A stretch of DNA of 64,000 nucleotides from Odontesthes bonariensis. Its lineage: Eukaryota > Chordata > Actinopteri > Atheriniformes > Atherinopsidae. Both the position numbers and the translations under genes were made by a program. The notes beneath the pieces were generated by a model. It ran no database searches. It saw only the letters and a list, made by a program, of their open reading frames with translations, and had not been told where the DNA came from. Numbering within the stretch: the stretch's first letter is position 1; the number at the start of each line of letters is the position of its first letter. This document shows positions 44,985 to 56,800 of this stretch, one piece after another. The stretch lies in the NCBI RefSeq assembly GCF_027942865.1, contig NC_134507.1, positions 35,827,711-35,891,710 of the forward strand. The letters are read 5' to 3'.

Positions 44985-45876
44985 CTTGACCAATAATACG
45001 TGGTCTGTGTATTGAATACTTGATCTCAAGGTTTGTTTTCACTTCATAGAGGATTTGAGTTTTCACCACACCCACTGAGGCTGACTCTGCTTATGAAGGG
45101 CAAACTGAATACTTCTGCTTTAAATTCTACCACTACATGTTTCCTTCTCCTCATGGTTGAATTGCATTACACAAACCCAGACCAAAATAACTTGAAGCTC
45201 AATACAGTGGCCCTGCTTGCCCTTGCACCATGAAGGTGCCTCAGTTAAATCTGCACTCGCTGGCCTTTTCCAAGCTTTAATTGCATATGACTCGTTAGCC
45301 TATGCTACGTAGCCTTGCCCCTCTGCTTGGCACCACTTGGTGTTTTCTGTGTGCCTCATCAGAGCCATACATCCCTCTTAACCAACTGTCTCAACTTGCC
45401 CTCTGTGTGTGCGGCCTTTATTCATCTCACCTGGGACACCAGCTGGAGGGCTTATGACACTGCTTCATACAGACTCGGTCCTTAACGTGGCATCGTCACA
45501 TCTTCCCATGTTGGTTTTCATCCTACACAAGACTTAAATATCTCCTCTGCTTTTGACTTCCTGATTTCTACCACATGCGGAAGATGCATTTTCAAATTCC
45601 CTCGAGTGCAAAGCTACATGATCAATTTGTAAAATATTTAACTCCTTCGATTCAGATCACTTGCTTTTAAACTAGCAATAGTTGGCACAACTTTCAAAGT
45701 ACTCTCCCACAGTAGGCTCTCCGATACAGCCCTCTAGAAAAGGTCTCCAAACAGTTCTAGCAGAGTCCCAGTGAATGGAAGTGTGGAAATTATTAGACGC
45801 TTTGCTGAGTGATTGACTGGAGCTGTCCAGGGTGTACCCTGACCCTCTTTCAATTGGCAGCAGGGATAGGCTAAAG

Positions 45877-46444
45877 CAGAGCAACTCATTATGCGACTCC
45901 TCAAGCTTTAATTGGTGGCTCGCACTCGCATAGTAGCTTATAACAATATGGTAACAATAACAATTTTTTTCAAATAACATACAGCGAATACTGCAAAGTA
46001 TTAATTAAGGCTTAATGGTGTTTTCTAAAGGGGGCTCTGTTAAACCTGGCAACGCAGCCCGCTTAAACCACCGTCACACTTGACCGCAGTGCACGCGAGC
46101 TCCTTTAGCCAGCGCGAGATGCAGGCACAATGGATCGGTTTTTAATTAAAAAAAGGACAAAAACCATGCTCATCTTGAATGTCTCACTATGATTACAACA
46201 AACTACAAATACAACATGAAGAAAGTCAAGGACATGCATGCCAGCTTCCAGTATTAAGTATTCCAGTTTTAAGGTAAATGTGGTCTTAATTGAAAATGTA
46301 TTGGCTGTGTTGTTTCTTTTTTTGTGGGATGTTTTATATGTAGCAATGCATATTTACAAAAGGGGACTTATGTTGTCATAAAAGTGGCTCTTCCCTTGAT
46401 TTTGCTCTGCCAATGTGGCTCTTGTGAAAAAAATAGTATCACTG
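45877..46444. mobile_element. Non-autonomous hAT-like element (right arm)
   Basis: Mirror of 31,805-32,379, with 8-bp duplication GGCTAAAG (45,869-45,876 and 46,445-46,452). Sequence 44,985-45,868 next to it shows no gene. Confidence 0.85.
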
Positions 46445-46469
46445 GGCTAAAGGCTTCCACTACCCTAAA

Positions 46470-48230
46470 CTGGATACACTGAGTAAAGTAAATGGATGGT
46501 AAGATAGTTCTACAGTGAGGAACCTTGGAGTTATTTTTGACCAGAATTTATCATTCAATGCACATATAAAACAGGTTTCTAGGACTGCCTTCTTTCACCT
46601 TCGTAATATTGTTCAAATCAGGAACGTCCTGTCTCAGTGATGCAGTAAAACTGCTCCATGCATTTGTTACTTCAGGATTTGACTACTGTAATTCTTTATT
46701 ATTGCGTTGTCACACATATTCTCTGAAAAGCCTCCAGGGGTCCGTTTCACAAAGCAGGTTCAACCAACTCTGAGTCTATTCCTGATGTCTGAGTTGATCT
46801 ACTCTGAGATAGAAAACTCTGAGTTTTCGGTTCCAGAAACGCTGATTTGAGTGAGTTTAATCAACTCTGAGTAGGTTCACCTTAAATTTTGCGTGTGCGC
46901 CACAACTTTAAAAAGCCAGCATCAATGGAGCCCCGATTCGACGAGTCACCATGGCAACGGGGAAGAGGAGGGGCTACCTTTTTCACCAACCTCGAATTGG
47001 AAATGCGCTCATACTGCGAGTTTCAACACGTTTTTAGAAATAAGTGCAACACCGCTGCAGCAGCAAAAGTGTAAGTTTAAATGTAGTCCTTTGCAATCAC
47101 AATAATATTACAGGGGAAACTGCTTGAATGGTAGCCTATTCATTTATTTCATTTAGGTGCAATCCCACGGGGGAGAAGCGCACTTGGCAGCAGCTTAAGA
47201 TGAAATATAAAAACAGGTGAGACCTCGGCATGGAGGTACCTCATTTTGATCATGTTTTACACTGTAAAATAAATATTAAGTGGCTATTTGACTGTGCAGT
47301 TATTTTATCCCCAACATAATACTGTTTTCACACACATAAACTATGTCTTCTCATTTATATCCTGTTCTGTTAAATAATTAAGCCTATTTAAACTAACACA
47401 GACTTCTACTGAGCCAACAGAAAGAAGGCAGATGCCCGTAAAACGGGTGCTGCCCAGCACCGCCACCTCTAACGGAAGGCCAGTGGCTGAGGGAATCCAC
47501 CCCAAGAGACAAGTGTCTTTATAAAATATAATAGGCCTATATATCTTTTTTAAGCCTATTCATACAAATATTTCTTTGTCTTTTTTTTTCTTTTGTCCCA
47601 ACAAATTTCTGATGGTGCCGCTCAAAAAGATAATTGTCTGTAAATGCAAACATCGCGGTCTGATAACCATCTCTGACGAATATTTATTTCTCTGCGCAGT
47701 AATGCTGCACCTTCATCCACAGGATCGTTGTCAAAAGGACATGTTCGTGAAAAAAGTCTCCTACTGTGCCTAAAGGACTTCTAGAAGTAGAAGAACTCGC
47801 TCTGCTGACTGAATGAATGAGGAAATCAAATGGCGTGTGTGGCTGAAAGAGGGCGGAGACAGAGAGAAACTCAAGGTTTCTTGAGGAAAGCCTGGTCCCG
47901 ACCAGAGAGTCTGTTACTACGGTAACTGACCGAGAGGTTAAGTTACCTCTCTTTGTGAAACGGAAAACTCAGAGTTTCCCTCATTTCAGGGTTAATCAAC
48001 TCAGAGTTTTCACTAAACCTGCTTCGTGAAACGGACCTCAGGTGATCCAAAATGCTGCAGCCAGAGTTCAGATGAGATCTAACAGGAGAGATCATTTTCC
48101 TCCAGTTTTAGCTTGATTGGCTCCCTGTTAAATTCAGAATAAAATTTAAGATTCTTCTCACATAAAGCTCTGAAGACTTCAGACAGCCAAATCATGCTCT
48201 AAAAGCACAAGCGGGAAAAACAAAAAGTTA
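46470..48230 (+). mobile_element. L2-like LINE fragment split by a Harbinger (right arm)
   Basis: NLGVIFDQNLSFNAHIKQVS, TAFFHLRNIVQIRNVLSQ and FDYCNS are readable before 46,737, and VIQNAAARVQMRSNRRDHFP after 48,041. Rejoining at the CAG duplication gives SLKSLQVIQNAA, a normal L2 thumb sequence. Frames are degenerate. Confidence 0.78.
46738..48038 (+). mobile_element. Harbinger element with Myb/SANT-like gene relic (right arm)
   Basis: Both ends kept: GGGTCCGTTTCACAAAGCAG and AGGTCCGTTTCACGAAGCAG (complement), with CAG duplicated (46,735-46,737 and 48,039-48,041). A frame at 46,889-47,074 encodes RGGATFFTNLELEMRSYCEF.., and a following exon near 47,157-47,218 encodes NPTGEKRTWQQLKMKYKNR before GTGAG. 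Together these make a Myb/SANT-like protein, three residues shorter than the left copy at the start of the helix. No HARBI1 nuclease. Confidence 0.82.
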
Positions 48231-48689
48231 TTTTACCATATATGTCCCCTTTAAGACTTTCTCTGAGCATCTCAGGGATTTGCAGGGCTTGTGACTTTAT
48301 AGAGCATTTTTCAAGCAAAATGTAACCCAATGTTTGATATAGCAATTAACAAGGACAAACATGGAATGAAACAAAATACAAGGATTGTAAAATGACCACA
48401 CTAATAAAAGCATTTGCAGAAAACAGTCAAATATTAACTCAGCAATAAAAACAAACCGTGCACAAGACATGAAAAGAGCACATTAAAACAAGGCCAACAG
48501 GCCAACTGAGGAATCTATGGAGGCTTAAAATTCAAAAGATAGTTTTTATATTTTCATAGACAAACCAGTCTTCAAATCAACTTTATTTTTCTTAAATGGC
48601 ATCAACATCCTCTCGCTTAGAGTTGCTCCAACATCTTTCCTGGACCACTTATGAGCACAAACTGCTGGATAGAAATTTGAAAGCTAGAT

Positions 48690-49815
48690 AGATAGATAGA
48701 TAGATAGATTTTTATTCAGTCACACAATAATAACAATACAATCATAATAATAACCTCAAACATCATAAAGTGACTGAAAAGGCACAGGCTGAAGCATAAT
48801 GCTTATATTAAAGCCTGTCCTATTTAACAAATTAACAAATTAATAAATTAATCTGCCCATCAGCGTACAGTATACATAGATATACACATACACACATACA
48901 CACACATACGTATATATGTATACTAATACGTATACATAGATATACACATACACATACTAATAACGATAACATAACAGAGTCAAAGTAGAAAAATTATAAA
49001 ACAAAATACAACAAAATCATAAATAAGTACAACATCCTTCACAAATTATAAACACTTGTAGCCCTCAAAAATCGCCTTACAAACCATTTTTTTGAAAACC
49101 AAAAAAGGACAACAATTTCTTACTTTTATATTGGCATCGTTCCACAATGCAACCCCAACAACAGATATACATCTCCTTTTAATCTCTTTTTTGGCCATGG
49201 GCACGGCAAGTCTGCAGGTGTCTCTTAAATTATACCCTGTATCTTGAAGTGAGAAGAACCTTTGTATCCTGACTGGGAGTAATTTTGCATTAGCTTTATA
49301 CATTATTTGCATTATTTTGTAATGTACCAGATCATTGAACTTCATAGCATGAGATTTTACAAACAGTGGGTGAGTATGTGCGTAATAATCGGCCTTATTA
49401 ATTATCCGTATAGCTCGTTTTTGTAAGAGAACTATTGCGTTGATAGTTGTTTTATATGTCGAGCCCCAGACTTCCACACAATATGACAGGTAAGGAAGTA
49501 TGAGTGAGCAGTAAATAATATGTAAGGCCTTATAGTTTAATATGTTTCTTGATTTATACAGTATTGCTATTGTCTTCGAAATCTTTCCTTGGATGTAATA
49601 CACATGTGGTTTCCATGTTAATTTGTTGTCAATAACCACCCCTAAAAATTTTATCTCAGTCACTCTTTCAATTTCAGCATCACATATTTTTAATTTCATG
49701 TCCTTATCAATTTCTTTACGATTTCCAAAGACCATGAATTTAGTTGTTTTATATTGAGTGACAATCTATTAGTGTCGAACCACATTTTGAGGATTTCTAG
49801 CTCTTTTTCAATAGA
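48690..49815 (-). mobile_element. 5'-truncated non-LTR LINE, right arm only
   Basis: Reverse-strand frame 49,735-49,046 (229 codons) encodes the RT thumb and C terminus: VTEIKFLGVVIDNKLTWKPH, LPYLSYCVEVWGSTYKTTIN, LLQKRAIRIINKADY. A GATA microsatellite tail lies at 48,684-48,708. The left arm has the empty site (GCTAGATGAGGAGC near 29,690). Confidence 0.88.
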
Positions 49816-50119
49816 AGATGAGGAGCTGGGTACTGGGAGAGCACCATTAGTTCTACCAATACTTTGCTCAGTGAGTTAGAGCAGAATAGCAAATGAAAGA
49901 TTTCACGTTTACTCAGTAAACCATGTACACTTCCAACTGTACAAGGACTGGATAAAGCTTACCCAGGATACCAACTAGGAAATCTGACTTCCCATTTAGA
50001 AGTTGTAAATTCAGAGGATGCAACATCAATAGGCATGTTCTGGCACAACTGCAGAACCTGCCATTACAGAGTGGAAAGGCAACAAGTTGCCTATTAAAGC
50101 ACAATAGAGTGGTACAGGG

Positions 50120-50742
50120 TAGGGTTGTCAAAGAATATTCTAAATTTGAATAGGTTTTAAAAACAGACAGTCGAAGGTGAAAATTAATATTCGAATGTGG
50201 AAAAACATCTGTGCAGCCGCTGTCTGCCTTGCGTCGGCACACTGCATGACGGGGTCAGGGACAGGCCACAGGAGTCGCACTGCCTGGCACAGCGTCACTG
50301 CTGAAAGTTGATTCACATGAAGATGGCAGAAAGTTCAGAACCCAACTCAACCACAGGCACAAAGAAAGTGATTTTAACCCCCAAAAATATATAAAGCCCC
50401 ATCTGGAAGTACTTCAGATTTTGGTCAGTTGATGGAAAAATTTTGGAGCCTCGAGACAAACTTGTATACAAGCTACAGTGAGCTTATCAGTCGACCACCA
50501 GCAACAGGTTAATTCTTGAAAATGTTAACCCAAATGGACTTGGCATAACATGAAACAAATTGTTAAATGTTTAAACTACCTAGACAAGTAGTGAAGTCGG
50601 TTTGTCCCGTTAGACGCAAAGCTGCCGTTGCCTGGCTGATTGAAAGCCCCCAGATGCGCATGCGTGTCATTGACAATGCGCCAATACAGATGTCGGAATA
50701 AATTGTTTTAAAAGGAATATTCAATCATTTTTGACAGCGCCA
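50120..50742. mobile_element. Non-autonomous hAT-like element (right arm)
   Basis: Mirror of 28,766-29,389, flanked by GTACAGGG and GTATAGGG. No coding content. Confidence 0.75.
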
Positions 50743-51041
50743 GTATAGGGATACCCAGAGAGAAAAAGAAATCATGTTCATTATCCACTGGCTAGCCATT
50801 ACTTTAGCATTCCGTCTGCAGGGTTTGGGGGAAAAACCCAGACAAGGTCATCATATGACAAGACTGCCGAAGACATAGCACTGGCTGTGGCTTAATTGCA
50901 GAAGAATATTTAAGGAGTATCCAGCCAAGTATTTCAAGCACAATGTTTGGCAAGCCTTCAGGTTGGCTACCGTGCACTCAGCAATCTATAGAAGGGTTGT
51001 GTCTGGCTGCCATGTACAGGTGTAGAGAAATGGCTGTAAAG

Positions 51042-51309
51042 CAGGGGTCTCCAACCTTTTTCCCTCCGAGAGCTACTTTAACAAAATGAAAGAGGCCGAG
51101 AGCTACTCCTGTTTTGTAACATTTATCATCATCGCTCATTTTGAACAAACAAACTCAATAAGCCTTCTTTTCTGAACATGTACAATATGTTACTGTCCAC
51201 ATCTCACATTCTGTATTAAAACATCAAAAATTAAAAACAAAAATTGCATTCACAATAAAAAAACATTTAGTTCAGTTCAATATTGAGCAGTGAAGGTGTG
51301 TGTGTGTGA

Positions 51310-51346
<37 letters not shown>

Positions 51347-53568
51347 TGTTCAGAAGTTCAGCCTTTTGCTAGTGAGATGACTGACACTGCAAGGAGTCAA
51401 CAAGAGAGGTGTATGCTGGAGTGTATCCACTTAAGTTCACTCTTATGGAGTCATTTAAATGTTCATCAGTCAGTCTCGTTCTGAGCTTTGATTTCACGAC
51501 ATTCATGTCAGAAAAAGCTGACTCACAGAGGTATGTAGACCCAAACAAAGCAGATATTTTCAGAGCTGCTTGGTGAAGATTTTCATAATCACATGGCTCC
51601 ACCAAGCTCCAGAAATGCTGTGAATGCTGCTGAGACTTTAACTGCACATTGTTTTGAAGATTTATAACCTCCATTTCCATTTCTACAGGATCAACACAGA
51701 AAAGTTCAGCCATCTGTCCTGAAATCTCACTTATGTCCACAATCATGAAAGGGTTGGCCATAAATGTCACACAGGGCTCAAGTTTGTCAAAGTCACTGAA
51801 TCTGTCAGCAAACTCCTGTCCAAGCCTTGATAAGAGGTCACAATACTTGGACACATCTAAAACGCTGGCTGCACCTGTGTGACTGTCGAGCATCTTTGAC
51901 ATAGAGGGGAAGTGCTGAAATCTTTCCCTTTTAACTTGCTGAATGTAAAATGAGAGTTTTGCACTGAACGCCTTGACAGCACTGATCATGTCACATATAT
52001 TTTTACCTTTGCCTTGTAACTGTAGGTTCAGGTGGTTAATTTTCTCAGTTACATTGGTCAGGAAAGCAAGATCAAGTAGCCACTCTGCATCAGATAATAG
52101 GGTGGTGTCCTCCTCCCTCGTTTCCATGAATGCCTTGATTTCACCCAGCAAGGAAAGAAAGCGCTGTAGTATCTTGCCCCGACTTAGCCATCTGACCTCG
52201 GCGTGGAGGAGGAGATCCCCATACTCCGCTGAGCATTCCTCCAGGAACAGCTTGAAGCTCCGGTGTTGCTTTGCCTTTGCTCGAATGGAATTGATGATCC
52301 TGATAACAGGCGTCAGGACATGGTCAAATCCCATCACTTTTGCGCATATAGCCTGCTGATGAATGATACAGTGATAGTTCAAAAACTTTGGAAAGTCCGG
52401 GTCCGCTTTGCAGTGCGCAATAAATCCGGAGTGACGACCTTTCATTGCAGGTGCTCCGTCAGTTGTTACAGACACCAGCTTTTCAATAGGGATCTTTTTT
52501 TCCACGAAGTAATCCTTTACCGCATTATAAATATCAATTCCCCTGGTTGTTGTTTTCAATGGGAGTAAGGTCAAAAACTCCTCTTTTGTGGAAAAGCCGT
52601 CAAACACCATCCGAATGAACACAGCTAGCTGGGCTGTATCACTGCGGTCCACAGACTCATCGCACTGAATGGAGAACCATTTGCACCTGTTGATGTCCGA
52701 TTCAAGCTGTTTTGCCGCATCCGCAGACAGCGCAGACACTCTCCTTGCCATGGTATTGGCGCCAAGCTGTACATCGGCAATAGCAGACAAAATGTCCTCC
52801 TTATTTTTATGGTCCCTGAATAACGTCTCAGCCACCGCGGTCATGGCCTCCTTCACGATCCCGCCATCGGTGAACGGCTTTTTGCGCTTTGTTGAAATGT
52901 GCGCCACTTTAAACGAAGCCTCTGTTGCTGAATTGGCTTTCTTTGTCGGTTTGGTGAACAGAGACTGTTGCCGTTGAAGCGTTGTCTTCAGCTCCGTTAT
53001 TTTGTCTTTTTGTAGACTGCTACCCGCAGGAAAGTCCCGCGAAAAGTTGCCGTGGACTTTGCTGAAATGGCGCTCCACATTACACCTTTTACCGACCGAC
53101 ACACTGGCACCGCAGATCAGACACACACACCTGTCGTTCACGTTGGTAAAACAAAATTCTGTCTCCCACTCTTGGTGAAAATGGTAGGTTTTAATCCGCT
53201 TGTTGGTTTGTCCACTTGTTGTCGCCATCGTAAACGCCTTCTCACTATCCTAGCAAGCCAGACCTGTACAGCTTTTTATTGACGCTGGCTAGCATAAACA
53301 GTTGTCTTAACGACGCTCTGATTGGTTGTTGCGCAACAACCAAACAAAGCACCTCTGTCGTCACTAGGTAGCCCGGCCTCCGACACCGCTCCTCACGATT
53401 TGATTGGCCCGATTAAGTTTCGATTTTTAGCCTCGCAAAACGACCACAAGTGACTGCGCCCGGGAGCAAATTCAAACATTGTGAATTTTTCATTGGCCCT
53501 TTGGCGAGCTACTTGGAAAGGGGCGGCGAGCTACTGGTAGCTCGCGAGCGACGTGTTGGAGACCCCTG
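51042..53568 (-). mobile_element. Autonomous hAT transposon (Charlie/GTF2IRD2-like), right arm only
   Basis: 2,527 bp with perfect 14-bp termini CAGGGGTCTCCAAC and an exact 8-bp duplication CTGTAAAG (51,034-51,041 and 53,569-53,576). A TG microsatellite lies near 51,298-51,342. The left arm shows the empty site with one CTTTACAG near 28,470. Intact termini, duplication and gene suggest a recent insertion. Confidence 0.96.
51369..53228 (-). CDS. hAT transposase, intact 619 aa
   Basis: Single uninterrupted frame. The N-terminal zinc finger has FCFTNVNDRCVCLICGASVS with RHFSKVHG (C-x2-C..H-x4-H). The RNase H-like catalytic core shows WFSIQCDESVDRSDTAQLAV (first Asp) and LVSVTTDGAPAMKGRHSGFI (second Asp). 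The C-terminal hAT dimerisation region has LFGSTYLCESAFSDMNVVKS with KLRTRLTDEHLNDSIRV (Glu in CES). Length and motif order fit the GTF2IRD2-like/ZBED group. No frameshift or stop, so it is probably capable of mobilising itself and relatives; the 22,640 element has different ends and is probably not one of them. Confidence 0.95.
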   Translation of the reverse strand: MATTSGQTNKRIKTYHFHQEWETEFCFTNVNDRCVCLICGASVSVGKRCNVERHFSKVHGNFSRDFPAGSSLQKDKITELKTTLQRQQSLFTKPTKKANSATEASFKVAHISTKRKKPFTDGGIVKEAMTAVAETLFRDHKNKEDILSAIADVQLGANTMARRVSALSADAAKQLESDINRCKWFSIQCDESVDRSDTAQLAVFIRMVFDGFSTKEEFLTLLPLKTTTRGIDIYNAVKDYFVEKKIPIEKLVSVTTDGAPAMKGRHSGFIAHCKADPDFPKFLNYHCIIHQQAICAKVMGFDHVLTPVIRIINSIRAKAKQHRSFKLFLEECSAEYGDLLLHAEVRWLSRGKILQRFLSLLGEIKAFMETREEDTTLLSDAEWLLDLAFLTNVTEKINHLNLQLQGKGKNICDMISAVKAFSAKLSFYIQQVKRERFQHFPSMSKMLDSHTGAASVLDVSKYCDLLSRLGQEFADRFSDFDKLEPCVTFMANPFMIVDISEISGQMAELFCVDPVEMEMEVINLQNNVQLKSQQHSQHFWSLVEPCDYENLHQAALKISALFGSTYLCESAFSDMNVVKSKLRTRLTDEHLNDSIRVNLSGYTPAYTSLVDSLQCQSSH

Positions 53569-53808
53569 CTGTAAAGGATGCTGTAGCTGATCGCTATAGT
53601 CAATTGAGCAAAGGGTGCAACTATTTAACACCTTCATAGCAATTCCTCTCAAGATGCAGAGCTTTGAGAAGCCATGTTTGAAACCAAAAGCAGAACGTCC
53701 GAGTCAAATATGACAGGTGATGCCTGCCATTTGCCTTGAACCCAGATGGTGTACAAAGGACATCGTTTCCCTTAGTCAATCATTCTGAAGCGAGATCATT
53801 TGACAAGA

Positions 53809-56800
53809 TTTTATTCAAAGACTAGCCTGGCTGACGCGTCCACAATCTCGATGAGATGGTGGTCTGGGAACTAGGTGTGCATTTTCTCGTATTTGAGGCG
53901 TGGTTTACAAATGCCTAGAGCCGTTTACTGGGCGCTACGAATGTCTATCAAATGACGTCAGGTTCTTCCCATGCAGCTTTGCGCGCGATTCATAGCCAAT
54001 TGTATCACTTATACCAGATGACGACAGAAATTCGACGAGGAAGAAGAAAAAACAGTAAAATAAAAGTAAACTTGCGCTCTAAGCTACTTAAATTGACAAC
54101 AAAGTAGGCCTATATGCTATATTCTACATGAATTTTTATGTTGTAGAGTTGTGAATTTATTTTAATAATGGAGAAATTGAGCAGCCTTGCTATGTTGTCT
54201 ACAGTAGTAGATCAACCCTCATCTTACTTTGAAGCTCCCAGCTCCCAGAAGTGACGTCGACGCAGCTTTAGCTGCAGAGAAGCTATCAGGCTTGTGTTGA
54301 TAATAATAAACTCCTGAACTATGTACAAACTTCCAAATGCATCGTTTTGTGAGTACAGACCATATTTGTACTACTGTAGAAGTTTGGTGTCATGGCATGT
54401 GATTTTAGTGTGGTCATTTTGGAGATACTGCCAGGGTCCGTTAGCGCTTGTACGAAGCTATTCGGGATAACTCAGTAACTCAGCTGATGTTCAGCCAATA
54501 TCGGAAAAACTTCGGGTGGGCTACTTGGCTGGATATCACCGTTCAAATGACCCCAGGGTGAATCTACTCCGAAACACTTTCTAAGGCCCAAACTCTGGCA
54601 AAAATAAGGGCGGTGGTTTCCAGGCTGACTTTGCAGTGAGAATGAAATCGAGCGCAAAGCAGCATGGGAATTCCCAGGCTATTCAAAGACTAAAAAGAAT
54701 CTTCTTACAACGTTGGATTCAGTTTTCCAATCTGAAACAGAACCAGATTAGTTAGAGCATTGCGATTAAGACATTTGCAGGTACCACTCTCAACATACCC
54801 TCTGCACATCATGTTCAGCTCTAGCGGGCACTTGGGAAGAACTTTTTCTGCTGCCCAGAACCATGGCTGTCAGTAATATGCTCCTTCAAGTAGTGGACAT
54901 CCTGAAAGTAGTCTTTGCCCTTCTCATGCTGCTGGCTGAAGGTGCTGTAGGTTCCAGAGGGGTACAAGCCGTACAAAAGCCTGTAGTCAAAGTTAGGAGA
55001 TGCACCCACACCAAAGCGTGGCACCAGTACGGTTGCGGATCCCGGTCCAGACCCTTGGCGGTCATCCGGGTAGCCGAATTCCTCCGTCTGCTGCTGGTAA
55101 TTCCCGAGTTCAGCTTCCTTCGTGACACTGGCGGTCTCCCCTGACTGGAGGACAGGGCCAGGTGGTGACAGAGGGGCTGCAGGGAGAACGTCAGTGAGGC
55201 TGAGGGCTTGGGCTGACGCATCCTCAAAGTCTGAGGGAGCAATAGCCCACTGGGTTTCTGTGTGGAGAAATTTCATCATTAGTCCTTTTCACAGCAGAAG
55301 TTCTGATAGCACAGAGTGTTGACATCCCAGTTTCCTAGGACGTAAATCTACAAAGATTTTGAGCAGACTGAATGAGAAGCACAGGTGTAATGCTCAGGTT
55401 CCCTTTGGTGCCCCAGTAAGGCTGCTTAAAGTGAAGGGCCTTTCCTCCAAGCAGAAGGGAGCCACTATTACACACCTGAGCATAATTTTGTGTTTTAATA
55501 CACATGTTCTGAAAAAAAAAAAAAAAATGAAGCCAAACACAGCAGGTTTCTGCTTCATAATAGAGCTCAGCAAGGTTTGCTAGTGGCTACATGAAAACGC
55601 ACAGACACCTTTAGGCTTCCAAACATATTTTGGGCCATCTACACTCCAAGCAGAAGATTTACCTTGTGGTCCAGGTTGGGCAGCTCCAGGTTGCAGAGCA
55701 CCAGCGTCAGATCCTACATCAACAGGCACATAAGTGACAGTAGAGTATCCAGTTGCAGGCAGGCCAGAGCTCAAGCTGCTCAATGCTGGACCCGTCTGAA
55801 CAGCCTGTGGGACACCAGAAGCTTGCACAGCCATTTGCACGGGCACAACGGAGCCAGAGCTGCTGAATCTTGGGTCTGCCTGAAGAGCACCTTGGACAAG
55901 GCCAGGAGCTTGGACAAGGCCAGGAGCTTGGACAAGGCCAGGAGCTTGGACAAGGCCAGGAGCTTGGACAAGGCCAGGAGCTTGGACAAGGCCAGGAGCT
56001 TGGACAAAACCGGGAGCTTGGACAACCATTTGCACTGGCACAAGTGAGCCATAGCCGCTGAGTCTTGGGTCTGCCTGAAGAGCAGGTTGACTTTGACCAG
56101 AGACCAGCACAGGTGTCGCCATATAAACGTCACTGGAAGCAGTGTTGGGCACGGTCACCGGGCGGCCAGCGGCTGCTCCCCGGTAAGAACCAAAATTACC
56201 TGCAGCTCTTGTGCCGCTGCTGCTCTGGCCTGCTGATTTTGAACCTGGGTGCATGAGAACAAGTTTAGCAGACGCTAATTCAAGCAAGCATGTAATGTTT
56301 TACCACAACAGATGATAGCACACCTTTAGTGGGAAAACCCCATGTAGCAGCAGTCAACAAGGCAAAGAGGGAAACCCTGAAATTATGTACAACAAAGAGT
56401 AAGAATGCAGTATTAACTAATGTTTCCAATCAATCAAAAACTGTAAAAGGCAGCTTGTGCTTATACCTCAGGATAGTGATGTTACCTCCAACACCGAAGC
56501 TCCGAAGCACGCTTCAAACTCGACAGGGTAGTTATAGTGAAGCAGTGGGCCGGAGCTTGCTTCATGTGACGTCACTGATGACGTTTGAACCACTTCACTG
56601 CTTCATTCAGACCGAGTCAGCTGACTGCTTCGAGTTGATGTGCGGAGCTTTGAACATTTGCCGCGATTCAGTGTATTCAAGATGGCTGAAGCCCCGGTTC
56701 ATGTGGCGTTCTACACGTATAATACGTTACGAACAGCTCACGTTTTTTGATATTCGGAGTTTTGGATTATTCTCTCATGGAGCAACCATCGAGGAAGCGT

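Noticed and set aside
18881-45000. SCPP (mineralisation) or zona pellucida family assignment for genes A, B, C
   Set aside because: Small secreted repeat proteins fit the general look, but intron phases differ from the usual phase-0 SCPP pattern and no ZP domain is visible. No name was given.
52263-52568. Forward frames inside the hAT transposase region
   Set aside because: Antisense shadows of the intact 619-aa reverse-strand gene.
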